Positions 1 through 11,774 of a stretch of DNA of 64,000 nucleotides are shown here, one piece after another (the stretch's first letter is position 1; the number at the start of each line of letters is the position of its first letter). The translations under genes and the position numbers were made by a program. Source of the stretch: Tupaia tana (Eukaryota > Chordata > Mammalia > Scandentia > Tupaiidae); NCBI GenBank assembly GCA_026018925.1, contig JAKSZU010000009.1:68994949-69058948 (forward strand). The letters run 5' to 3'. The notes beneath the pieces were generated by a model. The model saw only the letters and a list, made by a program, of their open reading frames with translations, had not been told where the DNA came from and ran no database searches.

Positions 1-945
1 TCTTCGAATGCCTCTCTAGGTTTGGAAAGTTTTCTTGCAGGATTTCATGGAATAGATTATCAATGCCCTTATGGGTCTCTTCACCTTCTGGAATGCCAAT
101 TATCCGGATATTTGGACGTTTGATGGGATCCAGTACTTCTCGCATATCATTCTCAAATTTTTGGGCCATTTTCTCAGTCTTCATGGTGGAATTTTCTAGG
201 CCAGCCATTTTCTCTTCTACATCTGAGATTCTGTTTTCTGAATGATCTAGTCTGCTTTTAATACTTTCAAGGGAGATTTTGACTTCTTGAATTATAGACT
301 TCATCTCTAGCAGTTCCGTTTGAGTCTTTTGTAAAGTGTGTAATTCCTCTTTTAGATCTAGCAAGAATATCCTCATCTCCTGGAACTCGTCAACTTCTTT
401 CTCCTTTCTCTTTAGCAGTTCATTATCTCTCTTCTCTTCCATCTCTGTTAGCTTCGACATTATGAGTGCTCTAAATTCCTTATCAGACATTTCCATGATT
501 TTCACCGAACTGCTTGTGGATGAAGAAGAGTTACTCTTTTCCCTTGGAGGAGAGGTATTTTCTCGTTTTCCCATATTTCTCGTGATCCGGTGGTGATTTT
601 TTTGTCATCTGATGGATGGTGTGTTTCTTTCAAATTCTTGAAGTTCAGTCTAAATGTTCAGGAGCAAGCAGAGATGATCTAGAATCTCTTTGTTGTTTCT
701 GTTGTGATTGCTGGTGCAGCAGATTCAGTAGATATTGGGGAACATTTTAAACCCTATTAGTATTTAGATGTTTAGCTACAGTGCTCTTAGATCTGTCGCT
801 AGCTCGTTTGTTGGAGGCTGAATTATCAGTAGAAAATCTTCATTCCCTGAAAAATCTACTTCGCCGGCGCCATGTGGAACCTTGTTCTGAAGGCCCTGGC
901 TTCTTCTGCCTCCTCATCTTGGATTTCTGTTAGCATGGAGTTACT
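1..945 (-). mobile_element. LINE-1, 5' part (ORF1 and 5'UTR), runs off left edge
   Basis: Read on the minus strand, this is the 5'UTR (about 575-945) followed by L1 ORF1. It aligns by eye with the ORF1/5'UTR of the L1 at 34750-41285 (compare 1-250 with 39815-40070), but is less decayed: its ORF1 frame is unbroken. The 5'UTR keeps a few CpGs (near 862-872), unlike the older L1s. The 5' end abuts an older L1 that starts near 958, so this copy inserted into it. The 3' end and its TSD lie outside the window. Family assignment is firm; subfamily is not named. Confidence 0.88.
2..574 (-). CDS. LINE-1 ORF1 protein, N-terminal 191 codons, open to the window edge
   Basis: I translated the minus strand from the ATG at 572-574 to position 2 and met no stop. 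ORF1p is the RNA-binding chaperone that coats L1 RNA in the retrotransposition particle. Visible in order: a short basic, Ser-rich N-terminus (starts MGKRENTSPPRE); a long Lys/Glu/Leu-rich stretch of coiled-coil character (about residues 25-135), needed for trimer formation in this family; then the start of the RRM domain, with the signature RPNIRIIGIPEGEE. The frame is cut by the window edge before the C-terminal domain. Full mammalian ORF1p is usually near 340 residues, so about half is visible. Codon use is A-rich, as usual for L1. Whether the element is complete cannot be judged here. Confidence 0.85.
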   Translation of the reverse strand, partial: MGKRENTSPPREKSNSSSSTSSSVKIMEMSDKEFRALIMSKLTEMEEKRDNELLKRKEKEVDEFQEMRIFLLDLKEELHTLQKTQTELLEMKSIIQEVKISLESIKSRLDHSENRISDVEEKMAGLENSTMKTEKMAQKFENDMREVLDPIKRPNIRIIGIPEGEETHKGIDNLFHEILQENFPNLERHSK

Positions 946-1036
946 CTTTCTATCTTTTCATTTTCTGTCTATGCATGCCTTTACAGGTGAATTTAGTTTT
1001 TTTGTAGGCTGCCTATAGTTTGTATGGAAATTTTTT

Positions 1037-1096
1037 CTTTTTTTTCCCCCAGAGTTTTCTGCCTTAAGGCACATGCGCTTGCCAGAGAGAGAGAAA

Positions 1097-1132
<36 letters not shown>

Positions 1133-1314
1133 GAGAAATCATCCTCAGTGGGGATGGCCACACTGCAAATCTCTTCTCTTCCATTCTCCTCCTGGAATCT
1201 TGGACATGTGCACACATGTCCAGTGTGATTTTTAAAACACTGGGTTTGGAACTTGAACTTCAGTGGGGCATGTATGAGTCCAATTACATAACAGCTATGC
1301 CATCTGCTGGCCCC
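1037..1314 (-). mobile_element. tRNA-derived SINE, long form
   Basis: Minus-strand copy ending in the head terminus tgccatctgctggcccc. The TC-rich part has turned into a (CA)n run at 1098-1128. Diverged; inserted in the older L1. Confidence 0.8.
1098..1128. repeat. (CA)n microsatellite inside a SINE
   Basis: Dinucleotide run that replaces the TC-rich segment of the surrounding SINE, so it arose after insertion. Confidence 0.9.
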
Positions 1315-1565
1315 GCTGATGTGGAAATTTTATCCATTCAACCACTCTATATTTTTCAATTGGAGAATTTAATTAGTTTAAATTCATGGCAATTATCGAT
1401 ACGTGTCATTTTTCCAGTTGTTTTCTAGTTGTCTGTGTATTCTTTGTTTCTTCCTTTACTATTCTTTGCATTTGGGGGAATTTTTTGTAGAGGTAAAGTT
1501 TAATTCAATTTTCTTTCTCTTTTTGTGTATGATCTACCAGGGAGTTTTATATTTTCATGTATTCT

Positions 1566-1851
1566 TTTTTTTTTTTTTTTTTTTTTTGGAGAGATTTTTT
1601 TTTTGTTTTTTTCTTATTGGGCACGTGGGCTCACCAGAAAGACAAAGAGAAACAGAGAGAGAGAAAGTGAGAAATCACCCCCCAGGGGGGATGGCCACTC
1701 CGCAATCCCTTCTCCTCCATTCTCCTCTCGGGACCTTGGGCACTCACGCACACGCACCCGGCGTGAGTTTAAGCCACCGGGTCCGGGATTGGAACCGCGG
1801 TCGACTACATGGGAGTCCAGCGACATAGCCATTACGCTAACTGTTGGTCCC
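1566..1851 (-). mobile_element. tRNA-derived SINE, long form, full length
   Basis: Starts in poly(T), carries the central module with ccccccaggggggatgg, a B-box remnant and head end gttggtccc. It is flanked by TSDs of about 17 bp, both close to tattttcatgtattttt. Many CpGs remain, so it is fairly young. Confidence 0.92.
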
Positions 1852-2833
1852 TATTTTCATGTATTTTTATGATGATAGTTATCTTTTCCTTCCAGATATA
1901 AGGCACCTTCAAGAATTTCTTGTTAGGCCCATCTATTGATAGTGAATTTCCCCAGTTTTAAACTTGTCTTGGAAAGACTTTTTTCTCTTTAAATTCCAAA
2001 GAGCAGGTTTTCTGGCTATAGTACTCTTAGTTGGCAGGTTTTTGTTTTTATTTTTGTTCTGATGTTGAATATATTATGGCATTCTCTTATGACCTGCATA
2101 GTTTCTGCTGGAAATTCTACTGTTATTTTGATGGGAATTGGCGTCTTTGTGCTTTGTTGCTTTTCTCTTGCTCTATTTCAAGTTCTCTTTTGGTCTTTGA
2201 CTTTTGACAATATGATTTTAATATACTTCAAAGATGAACTTCTTGGACTGAATGTGTTTGGTGATTTTTCAGCTTCTTGTATCCGGGTGTCCATAAATTT
2301 TCCGATTCTTGGGAAATTTTCAGCAGTTTTTTTATTAAATAAGCTTTATGTTCTGTTTTTTTCTCTTCTCTATCTGGAACTTCCAAAATGCAAATATTTG
2401 TTCACTTGATATTATTCTACTATCCCCATAGACTTTCTTTATTCTTTTATTACTTTTTTCCTCTGACTGATGCTCTCAAAGATTGATCTTCAAGGTCAAC
2501 AATTCTTTATTCTGCTTGAACTAATCTGCTGATGAAGCTCTCTATTATATTTTTATTTAATTTATTCAGCTAGTCTATTCAACAATTTCTGTTTAGTTCT
2601 TTTTTATGATTTGTATTTCTTTGTTGAATTACTCATTCTGGTAATGGGTTACTTTCCTACTGTCATTGAATTATCTTTCTGTATTTTATTGTTTCTCATT
2701 GGGGTTCCTTGGAATCATTATTTGAATTTCTTTTTAGACATTTCAAAGATTTGCCTTTCTTTGGGATCTATTATTGCAGAACCATGGTGTTCCTTTGGAA
2801 GTGTCAAGGTTCCTTGCCCTTTTTTGTTGTTTA

Positions 2834-2836
<3 letters not shown>

Positions 2837-2867
<31 letters not shown>
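2837..2867. repeat. (GT)n microsatellite
   Basis: About 15 GT units within the older L1. Confidence 0.9.
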
Positions 2868-2868
<1 letters not shown>

Positions 2869-3447
2869 TCCTTCATTGATACCTACCTATCTGATGAGAT
2901 AGCTACCTCTTCTAATTTCATGAAATAGCTTCAATAAAGAATGACTTTCCTGAAATTGTGCCTTATAGAATTAGCTGGGCAGGATGCAGTGGTTTTGATT
3001 CTGTGTGATTTCTTTGGCTATAATCAGTAAATAATATCTGTGAGTAACTCATTGTTTAGATTTTGAATGTTTATGGCATTAGTAGTAGAATTTTGCTGGG
3101 AATGGGAGTCACTGAGTGAGTCCCTTGGCCACCAAAAAGGATAGGTGTTGTTGTGCTGGCCTACAAAGTCTAGAGAGCATCTGGACCCTATAATTGGAAT
3201 AAGTGCTCATTTGTGATGGTAGGGTCCTAGAAATGCCTGCATGAAGTTCTTTGGGGATTCCAGCAAGGTACATGAGTCCCATCAGTGAAGGTGGGGTAGG
3301 AGCCCAGTGTGATGGAGTCAGGTGTTAGCCTACACACCCTGGGATATAGGCAATCCATATTGGAAGCAGCCTCCTCATGCCATTGGACCATCTGTGCCCT
3401 GGGATATAAGGCACCATATGGGCTTGGGTGCCAGAGTCATGGCCCCT

Positions 3448-3575
3448 TTTTTTGTTTTTAATTTACTACAGGGGGTGTGTACTTGCTGGAGTGAAGGAGA
3501 GAGGAAAAGTGAGAAAGCACACCCTAATGGGGATGGCCACACTGTGATTAATGCTGGGGACTCTCTAGAAGTTAG
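3448..3575 (-). mobile_element. SINE 3' fragment, decayed
   Basis: Only the 3' part of a minus-strand long-form SINE is readable (atagggcg-like end, gtgagaaagcacaccc, ggggatggcca). The head is not recognisable beyond about 3560. Confidence 0.45.
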
Positions 3576-3869
3576 GACTATAGTAATTCATGGAGTTAAA
3601 GGGAGCAATGGACATCTCTTGATTACCCTTTTCTAGCAATAGGAATTTCTCCTAGGTCTGGCCCAATTGTAGCCAGGCATTTTGTTTCTTTTTCTATACT
3701 GTCATCTTAAATCTCCATTATTCAAAAGGTTTCATTAATTTCCTTGATGTATTTCAGTGTTCCTGTTTAGATGCTCCATTCAGAAGGTATTTATTTGTTC
3801 TTATTTTGTGGGTTTCCTCCCCCTTTTTTGTGGAGGAGATGAGGGCTGAAGACATCTAGTTAGCCATTT

Positions 3870-4030
3870 TCATGGCCACGCCACAATCCCTTCTCCTCCA
3901 TTCTCCTCTCGGAATCTTGGGCATGCACACACACGCCCAGTGTGAGTTTAAGCCACCAGGTCCAGGACTCGCACCACGGACGACTGAATAGGAGTTCAGA
4001 AATGTAGCTACCATGCCACCTGCTGGTCCC
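3870..4030 (-). mobile_element. tRNA-derived SINE, long form, lacking its 3' end
   Basis: Contains the head and central module only (atggccacgccacaatccc through ctgctggtccc). The 3' end and poly(A) are missing, apparently lost at the junction with the old L1 5' end. Confidence 0.75.
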
Positions 4031-4395
4031 TACAATTCTATTCCTATAGCATAAGAAATTAGAATTATACTTGAGCATTCATCCAATAGGATTTAGATTG
4101 ATAACAGCAAAATGATTTTCCTTGCCACTAATATAATCATATGCTATTGCTGAAGTAGTCTGCTTGCTGTTTCTTAAATAAAAATAAAGCCAAGGGTGAC
4201 ATATTCATGGAGTTTGGAAAGAATTACAGTAATCAAGTTTAGTGTCAAATTTTGAGATCCTAAATAGCATAAATTCAAAGTGTTTGGTCTTAAAAAAATC
4301 ATTAGAATTGCTAGTTTTATTTGTAAATTAAAATTACTTTTTGTCTTTTAAATGACTTAAAATGAAAAAGACTGAAAATGAAAATTTTGTATCTT

Positions 4396-4570
4396 TTTAA
4401 AAAAGATTTATTTATTTTATTTTATTTGTTATTATAATTAATTTTTAAAATTTGACCAGAAAGAGACAGAAAGAGAAAGTGAGAAAGATGGCTACCAGGT
4501 CTGGGACTCGAGCCACGGTTGGCCATGTGGGAGTCCAGTGCCTTAATTACCACAGCCCCCACCAACCCCA
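4396..4570 (-). mobile_element. tRNA-derived SINE, short form
   Basis: T-rich (ttta)n tail, then a GA-rich stretch joined directly to the head (ccaggtctgggactcgagcc) with no central module. Diverged head terminus. Confidence 0.75.
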
Positions 4571-4732
4571 CTTTTTTCTTTATCTTTAATGGAACAAAAA
4601 TAGAAACTTCTACGAAGTAAAATAAATAAAAATACAACTAAATGTTTGCTATGCTAATCAGATATTAATAAAACATTGCATTTATACAGTGTAGTCTTTC
4701 CATACAGGATATACAGCCATTATTTGGTGCAA

Positions 4733-4995
4733 TGGATTGTATGTTTGAATCTCCCCACAATTTCACATGTTGAGATCTGAATCTCAGTTTGATGGTGCTT
4801 TGAAGTGGCCTTTGGGAGGTAATTAGATAATAAGAGTGGACCTCTCATCAAAGAAGTTAATGCCTTTGGAAGCAGGCAGAGAGTTAGTTAGCTTTTTTTG
4901 TGCCATGTGAGGACACAAGATCTGTGAGAAATAAATTGTTGTTGTTTAAATCACCCAGTTTATATATTGTGTTATATAAACCTGAGCTAAGAAAG
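4733..4995 (+). mobile_element. LTR fragment, MaLR/ERVL-like
   Basis: Contains text I associate from memory with ancient MaLR/ERVL-type mammalian LTRs: cctttgggaggtaattagat, ccatgtgaggacac and ctgtgagaaataaattgttg followed by a cacccagt motif. No coding part and no paired LTR. Family name not certain; a consensus search would settle it. Confidence 0.45.
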
Positions 4996-5005
4996 GTGGT
5001 ATGCT

Positions 5006-5277
5006 GGGACCAGCAATTGTTGTAATGGCTATGTCCCTGGACAACCCATGTAGTCGCCGCAGTTTGAATTCTGGACTCAGTGGTTTAAACTCACCCCGGG
5101 CACCTATTCCTGCGTGCACAAGATCCTAAGAGGAGAATGGGGAAAAAGGGATTGTGACATGGCCATCCCCCTTGGGGGGGGGGGTGATTTCTCGCTTTCT
5201 GTCTCTCTGTCTCTCTCTTTCTGACGAGCACACGTGCCCTTTTGCAAAAACCTCTCCCCCACCCCCTCCAAAAAAGT
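5006..5277 (+). mobile_element. tRNA-derived SINE, long form
   Basis: Begins gggaccagcaattgttg, with long-form middle and TC stretch. The 3' poly(A) is short. It forms an inverted pair with the SINE at 5380-5673. Confidence 0.85.
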
Positions 5278-5379
5278 TGTATGTTGATTTGATAAGAACT
5301 GTGATTCTGTTGCAGAACAAAATGTTGTGAAGAAGAATTTTCCCATTTTCCATGAAAAGATAGATTGAAGATACAAATT

Positions 5380-5533
5380 CTTTTTTTCTTTTCTTTTTTT
5401 TTTTTTTTTAAGAGAGATTTTTGCAATAAGGCATATGTTTCACAAGAAAGACAGACAGCAAGAATTCATCCTCCAGGCGGATGGCGACACCGCAATCCCT
5501 TCTCTTCCATTCTCCTTTCAGGGTTTAGGGTAC

Positions 5534-5568
<35 letters not shown>

Positions 5569-5673
5569 CACACACACACAGCATGAGTTTGAAGCTACCA
5601 GGTCCGGGACTCGAACCACAGTCAACTACATGGGCGTCCCAACGACATAACCATTATGCCATCTGCTTGTCCC
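5380..5673 (-). mobile_element. tRNA-derived SINE, long form, with (CA)n expansion
   Basis: Poly(T) start and head end atctgcttgtccc. TSDs are gaagatacaaattct and gaagataaaaattct. A (CA)n run with one interruption at 5531-5580 sits in the central module. Confidence 0.88.
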
Positions 5674-5689
5674 TGAAGATAAAAATTCT

Positions 5690-7580
5690 GAGGTACATTT
5701 AGAAAAGTAAAATGAAGGCTAATTGGAGATATTAGATCATCTGTAAGAGTGTAATACGAAAAAATGTTGGTAAAATCAGATACTGAATTTTGATGAAGTT
5801 AAACCTAAGCAAATTATAAGTTTAATAATTACAGACTCAGTCTGGGAGTTTTATCACTTGCACTTATTATTTTCATTATTTTAAATCAATTTCTATGACT
5901 TTAAACTAGTAAGAGATATGAAAATTTAGTGTTTTATACATTGGTCACAGTCAAATATATTTTGAATTATTTTACAATGTTTTTGAGGTCTATGAAATAT
6001 AGAATCTTCAATCATATGATTATATATTATAAATAAATTTCTCCCAAAAAGCATAAAAATTGAAAGAAAGAGATATATGCACATAAGGTATTCATATTCA
6101 GAAATACACGGTGAATTTATAGAAAAATTTGTCCAACATTTTGAAGTGTTTCTTCAATATTCATGAATTTAGTTTGATACTAAATATTTATTTGAATCGT
6201 CTTTTTCCAAATAACTAAAAGTTCATGCCTATATGTTTCAGAGATTTCCATGGATATGGAAATAATTCTTCAGTCTTTGATTTTAAATCTATCTTGAAAG
6301 CTGCTAGGAAAAAATACATACTAAATTGGTTAACTTCCTAAATCTTCCAGTTATTATGTCAAATTAAAATATCTGAGAAGAAAAGGGGACCGTTTGATCT
6401 TTACAAGGGAAAAATAGTGATTTGTTTTATCACAAAGCATTCTCTCGTCTTTGATTTTAAAATGATACTCTGACATTTCACTCCATCTGCTACTTTATCT
6501 TTCATCCACAGGGTTTTCAGCAGGTTACTATAGGTTAATAATGCCACAGGCTTATGAATTTGGGGATGAATTCTAACATATTCATACACATTTATACACA
6601 TTTTCACAGCTTCAGTGAGAGCCATGGACATAATCTTCACGGTGTCCATTGAGTCGAAATTTATTTAATTCAACTAAAAGAATAAGGGGAAAAATATTTT
6701 TCTTTTACCAAAATCTGTATTATGGAACCTAATTAACAGTATCTAAAAGTTCACATGTAGGAGCTTGAAATTGCATACTCTAGGATGATATGTTTGTTGA
6801 AGAAGGCACTTTTATAGCTCAATGGAGTAAAAAAATTTAATAAAGTTATGAAAGAGAATTTGATAGTAGATATAAAAAATGCTGGGACAGTAATTGGAAA
6901 ATTGAATCCTCACCAGCATTCACTACAAAGAGAGTAAAATTTGGCATGCATGAAATGAGATGCTACTTTACTCATAATTTATCACACAAAGTGAGTCTGT
7001 TTCAGTCCATTTAATTTCACTTTAATGGTGCCTCCCCTTTCTCCTTTTCACTCACCCTAATCTTGAAGCCACAGACATGCTTACTTCTCTTGGCTTTATT
7101 TCTCCTCCATTTAGTCACCTGCAAGCTGACTCCATCACCATTACCATAACTTTTTATAAAGATAAAGGAAAGTTTTATTTCTGACTATAAAAGTAAAATA
7201 TGTACATCTTGTTAAAAAAAATGGGAAAGGAAGAAAGTTTTTACCTGTCATTGCACTCCAAAGAGAAATAACCATTGTTGATATTCTGTTATTATTTCTT
7301 CTAGTAATTTTGGTGCACACATATTTGAAAAGTGGAGATAATAAAGTATATGGTTTCAAGTATTGATGAGTACTTTTAACATTATGTCATAAACATTTTG
7401 CATTTCATAGTCTTTGAAAAGTTCATTTTAATTGCTGTGTATTATTCCAATATATGAATGCATTCTAATTTATTTGACCAGTCACCTATTTATATTATTC
7501 CTTTTCTTGTACTGTTAAAATATCACTGCAGTGAACAGCAATGAACATAGATCTTTGCATACATTAAACATCTAATTATT
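5690..7580. other. Unassigned AT-rich DNA, no gene seen
   Basis: No long frame with protein character, no SINE and no young L1. The part at 7140-7570 has the flavour of an old interspersed repeat (aaccattgttgatattctg, aataaccattg, tctttgcatacatt), but I cannot name it. The open frames here look like chance. Confidence 0.5.
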
Positions 7581-7587
7581 TACTTAG

Positions 7588-7839
7588 TTTTTTTTAAAAA
7601 AGAGATTTTTGCTTATAGGACACATGCGCTCGCCAGAGAGACAGAGACAAAAAGAAAAAAATCACCCCCCTGGGGGGATGGCCATGCCACAATCCCTTAC
7701 CCTCTAGTCTCCTCTCAAGATCTTGGGCATACAGGCACACATGCTCAGCATGAATTTTAAGCCACCAGGTCCAGGACTCGAAATGTGGTTGACTACGTGG
7801 GAGCCCAGTGACATAACCATTATGCCATCTGCTGGTCCC
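7588..7839 (-). mobile_element. tRNA-derived SINE, long form
   Basis: Weak poly(T), clear central module (cacccccctggggggatgg) and head end ctgctggtccc. TSD ttacttag on both sides. Confidence 0.9.
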
Positions 7840-8344
7840 TTACTTAGGTTCTTAAAAGGAAAATTATTGAGCAAACTTCTTTTAAAAAGCTCTTGATAGT
7901 TTACTGCTATTTTCCAAATAGCACATTAGCACACATTACTAGTTTATGCTCTCAACAGCAAATTATGAAACTTCTATTATCTTTTTGCTGAAAAAAAAAT
8001 ACAATTCACGCATTTTTGGATTGAGTTAAACTAAATAGGAGGGTTATGTCAATGCCAAGTTTGAGGCATTATGTGAATGCCCTTCTTATTATCTTATATC
8101 TGAACAGATCGTTACACCTGCTCTAGCTTACAGAGGGAAACATATAAACCTATGGGACTGTGAAGGAGAGTATTCTCTCTGAGGTGCATTTATTTTTGGG
8201 TAGTAGTTAAATTCAGCAACACTTCTCTGAACCTTTAGGAGAATTTCTGGCTCTACATATTTTTTCTTACCATGAGGCTTTGATCTCATGATTCTAAACT
8301 TTATTATTCCCATTTCTTTAAAGGGTAGCTCACACTTTAACTTT

Positions 8345-8500
8345 ATTTTCTAGTCTTTCTTTACTAATAATACTTGACATTTTACATCCCTATCACAGCA
8401 TTTAATTACATGTAGCTTATCGTGTTGTATATATGTTTACAACTCCCATCAAGGTTAGAAGTCACTGAAGAGCAGGGAGCATATTTATTTGTTTTATGTT
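8345..8500 (+). mobile_element. Possible L2 (CR1-like LINE) fragment
   Basis: The run aactcccatcaaggttagaa with gagcagggagcatattt resembles the L2 3' region (timely 'gcagggac' core) from memory. Strongly decayed. Confidence 0.35.
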
Positions 8501-8814
8501 TTGTAGAATACAAAAGGCAATATAAAAAATTAAGGTCAATTGTAAGCAAGCTAAAAACCTATATTCAAAGCAAGAAAAGCAGAAGTGTATGCAAAGTACT
8601 GCCATATATTTTTTAAATGTAGAGAACGTTGTTAAATGTTTTCTCTGAAAAGGGATTTATGTAGGTGTACATTCGATAAGTATCCTTAAGTAACTTCTGA
8701 GATGTACTCTCAAGATGGAGCCATCTTTACATTGTTTGAAAAACTCTTTGGAACAGAAGTCATTCTCACTTCAAAATTTAAATAGAAAACTTCAATTCAA
8801 AGCTATATCTTGTA

Positions 8815-9070
8815 GATGAAATGATTAAGACCATGTATCTTATAGACAGATTTTCTGAGATTAAATTCTCATTCCACTATTTTCTAGCTGTGTGAACTTG
8901 GGAAAGTCACTTTATGTCTCTGCGGCTGAAACTCTTACCTGCAATGTGGACTAATAATGGTACCTATCTCATTGGACTATTGAGAGGATTAAATAAGGTA
9001 ATGAGGGAAAATTTTTAGTACAATGCCTGGCTCATATGAAGACTTACTTTATAAACATTTATCATTGTAC
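8815..9070 (+). mobile_element. MIR (ancient tRNA-derived SINE)
   Basis: Shows the MIR core in order: tctagctgtgtgaacttggg, aagtcactttatgtctctg, taataatggtacctatctca, gaggattaaataaggtaatg, acaatgcctggctcatat. Orientation plus. Shared by all mammals, so it dates the surrounding DNA as old. Confidence 0.9.
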
Positions 9071-9074
9071 ACCA

Positions 9075-9770
9075 GGACTAGAATTCACTAATGGCTTTAC
9101 CCTACAGTAGAAACAGAAGACACAACAATAGTTTGACTGCTTTGGTGGCTTTCCCTTTCCTGGACCCTACTGAGCAAACAAGCAGCACTCTTTTATTCCC
9201 TTTGCATCACGTTTTTTTTTTTTTTTTCTTTCAGAAAATTCACTGGTTGAGACTTCACAAAGGAAGTTCCAAAGTAGAAAGTTAAGTCCTAGATTTATAA
9301 AAGAACCTCAATATGTAGTGCCACCCAAAGGTGACTGTCCTATGAGCCGTACCTTGAAGCACATTCCTTTTTCTTATGATGTTATTCTTTTGCAAATACA
9401 GTAAACCTTACAGGACATGCACCAAATTCAGTCATTTACACTGCAGGTACCATTACTTATAAGCTTAATATTATAAATGACCACCAATGAAAAAAGCCTA
9501 TGTAACTTCCTGGAAGGTAACCGATGATCTTGCTGCACTATTCAAAACTGCCCTGAATATGCCCAAGACTTACCTACTTGGTGGGAGATGTCTACTGTGT
9601 CTTAAATATCTATCATTATGATGATTCTGGATCTTGTGACTCGTTGAGTTTCTGAGATGGAAGTAGAAGATAGAAGAGATTTTAGAATCTTTCAGTCTGG
9701 ATCCCATTGACTCCATCAAATATAAGAAGTTCTCAAGAAGCTCATGGAAAATGTTTAATAAAGAAATTAT
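9075..9770. other. Unassigned DNA, no gene seen
   Basis: Includes a T15 run at 9212-9226 followed by ctttcag, which resembles a splice acceptor but has no supporting exon. No repeat family recognised. Confidence 0.5.
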
Positions 9771-9772
9771 GA

Positions 9773-10040
9773 GAGACCAGCATTTAGCATAATGGCTATG
9801 TCACTGGACTCCCATGTAGTCGACCGCTGTTCATGTCCCGGACCTGGTGGCTTAAACTCATGCCGGCCGCGTGTGCATGCGTCTCTAAGATCCCGAGAGG
9901 AGAATGGAGAAGAAAGGATTGCGGCGTGGCCATCCTCCCTGGGGGATGATTTCTCACTTTCTGTCTCTCTGTCTTTCTCTGTCTTTCTGGCGAGCACACG
10001 CGCCTTATCGGAAAAAAACCTCTCCCAAAAGATAAATAAA
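9773..10040 (+). mobile_element. tRNA-derived SINE, long form
   Basis: Head gagaccagcatttagcataatgg, intact B-box-like gttcatgtcccgg, and a tail that runs into (ataa)n. TSD about aaattatg. Confidence 0.9.
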
Positions 10041-10044
10041 TAAA

Positions 10045-10640
10045 TTATGCATTTTTTTAAATTACACCACAATAAACTCATCTTTTAATTACAATTTTCA
10101 TGCACTTTTTGAAGCCCCCTCATTTATATTTCAAAATCCTTCATCTCAGGGAAACTGATTATTATGGCCTGAATCAAAGTAATCAGAGAAACATTACTGT
10201 TCATATCCTGATTCCAATTTTCCATGGCATAGTGAGAGCCAGATGTTACCTGTATACGTAGCAAGTTTGCATCACAAGATCTCTAACATAATAAGACCAA
10301 AATGAACTGGTACATCTACTTGTTCTCACCTCTAGAGCGAGTTAGAGACATTGCCTTTACTCTAGACCGTAAATACATCCTCTCCTGTGGAGTGAAACAA
10401 AGATATTCAGATTTTATAGGTAAACAGCCCATATAAGCTAAGTCTCTAAATAACTCTAATGTAATAAATTACTTCTAGCTTTCAAGGCATATTCACTATT
10501 AAATGAACCTGTCTGTACCCTTTACTTGGAAGGCTTAGATTATGCAAAATCATGAACAAATTATAATAAATTCTCTTCCAACACAGGGGAGATTGAGTCA
10601 GGAATATCCTGATGAGGGAACACAAAGTCTTTCACTTCTG
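10045..10640. other. Unassigned DNA, no gene seen
   Basis: AT-rich, no recognised repeat or frame of interest. Confidence 0.5.
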
Positions 10641-10650
10641 TTGGTTTTCT

Positions 10651-10912
10651 TTTTTTTTTTTTTTTTCTTTGAGAGAGATTTTTGCTATAGGACGTGTGCA
10701 CTCACCAAAGAGACAGAGAGACAGAAAGTGATAAATCACCCCTCAGAGGATGGCCACTTCACTATCCCTTCTTCTCTACTCTCCTTTCAGGATCTTGGGC
10801 ATGTATGCACATGAACCTGGAGCGAGTTTCATGCCTCTGGGTCCAGAACTCAAACCACAGCTGGCCATCTGGGAGTCCAGCGATATAACCATTATTTCCA
10901 TCTGCTAGTCCC
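10651..10912 (-). mobile_element. tRNA-derived SINE, long form
   Basis: T20 start and head end atctgctagtccc. TSDs ctgttggttttct and atgttggttttca. Confidence 0.9.
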
Positions 10913-11017
10913 ATGTTGGTTTTCATATATGAGTTGCCTGCTTATTATCCATAAATCTTACTGTCATACTTCTCATCAAGTCATTCACTCCTACACATTA
11001 CCAAGAAGATAAATTAT

Positions 11018-11281
11018 TTTTCTTTTTTTGGAAATATTGTTGCCATAGGGCGCGTGTACTTGCCAGACAGACAGAGAGAAACAGAGAGAAAGAAAGCAAG
11101 AAATCACCCCCCCAGGGGGTATGGCCACGCGACAATCCCTTCTCCTCCATTCTCCTCTCAGGACCCTGGGCACGCATGCACAAGTGCCCGGCGTGAGTTT
11201 TAAGCACCGGGTCCGGGACGCGAACCGCGGTCGACCACATGGAAGTCCAGTGATGTAGCCATTACGCTAACTACTGGTCCC
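11018..11281 (-). mobile_element. tRNA-derived SINE, long form, 'gcgtcccg/taaaactca' type
   Basis: Read on the plus strand it shows gagttttaagcaccgggtccgg followed by gacgcgaaccgcgg, the diagnostic variant pair also seen at 13197, 34488, 51268 and 63556. TSDs agaagataaattat and agaagataaaaat. CpGs are well kept. Confidence 0.92.
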
Positions 11282-11654
11282 CAGAAGATAAAAATTTTGG
11301 TTTTACCCCTTTTGACAATGATGACCAGGCAGAGAACAGTCACCAATCACCAAATATACCTCCATTAAAGTTATCCTGGAATTTGTTATAGTGAATTTAC
11401 TGCATTTTTGTTAAATTGGTGTTTGGAGAATACAATGATTTAAAACTATTATTTCTAAAGTTGATATTAGAAATCCTAAAATCATAGAAAATTCTGAAGG
11501 AAGTTTCTGAAATTCATGCTAACCTATATGAATGTTCCTAATTAAGGAAAGATGTTAGGCCAGGAGTTAACTTAGAAATATGTGTTGCCCCCATTTTAAT
11601 CCCTACTTAGTGAGTGGAGTGGTCTGGACTTCAGTTTCTACGTGTACCTTCATT

Positions 11655-11771
11655 TAGGCATGCATGCACACTTGCCCAGAGTGAGTGTCAAGCCGCAGGG
11701 TTGGGGACTCAAACTGTGGTCAACTACGTGGGGAGTCCAGCAATGTAACCATTATGTCATCTGCTGGTCCC
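11655..11771 (-). mobile_element. SINE head fragment
   Basis: Only the head and part of the central module remain (catgcacacttgcccag through ctgctggtccc). The 3' half is absent. Confidence 0.75.
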
Positions 11772-11774
11772 TAT

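Larger units (their letters stand above)
958..3868 (-). mobile_element. Older LINE-1, 5' half, minus strand, interrupted
   Basis: Antisense L1 text is recognisable throughout: ORF2 start region near 960-1500, the ORF1 area around 2060-2800 and a 5'UTR to about 3868, ending in a typical old-L1 5' terminus (agttagccattttc). It is heavily decayed with no usable frame. SINEs interrupt it at 1037-1314 and 1566-1851, and a (GT)n run sits at 2837-2867. The 2730-2940 stretch resembles the upstream ORF1 region of L1M-type elements from memory. Exact subfamily and the 3' boundary are uncertain. Confidence 0.7.

Noticed and set aside
1403..1828. 141-codon frame and overlapping frames
   Set aside because: Crosses L1 antisense text into a SINE; the repeated peptide style ([20 protein letters not shown]) recurs wherever this SINE occurs and is a translation of the SINE.
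9212..9240. T-run followed by ctttcag, like a strong splice acceptor
   Set aside because: No open exon-like frame, donor site or branch context that I can support; T-runs are common here.
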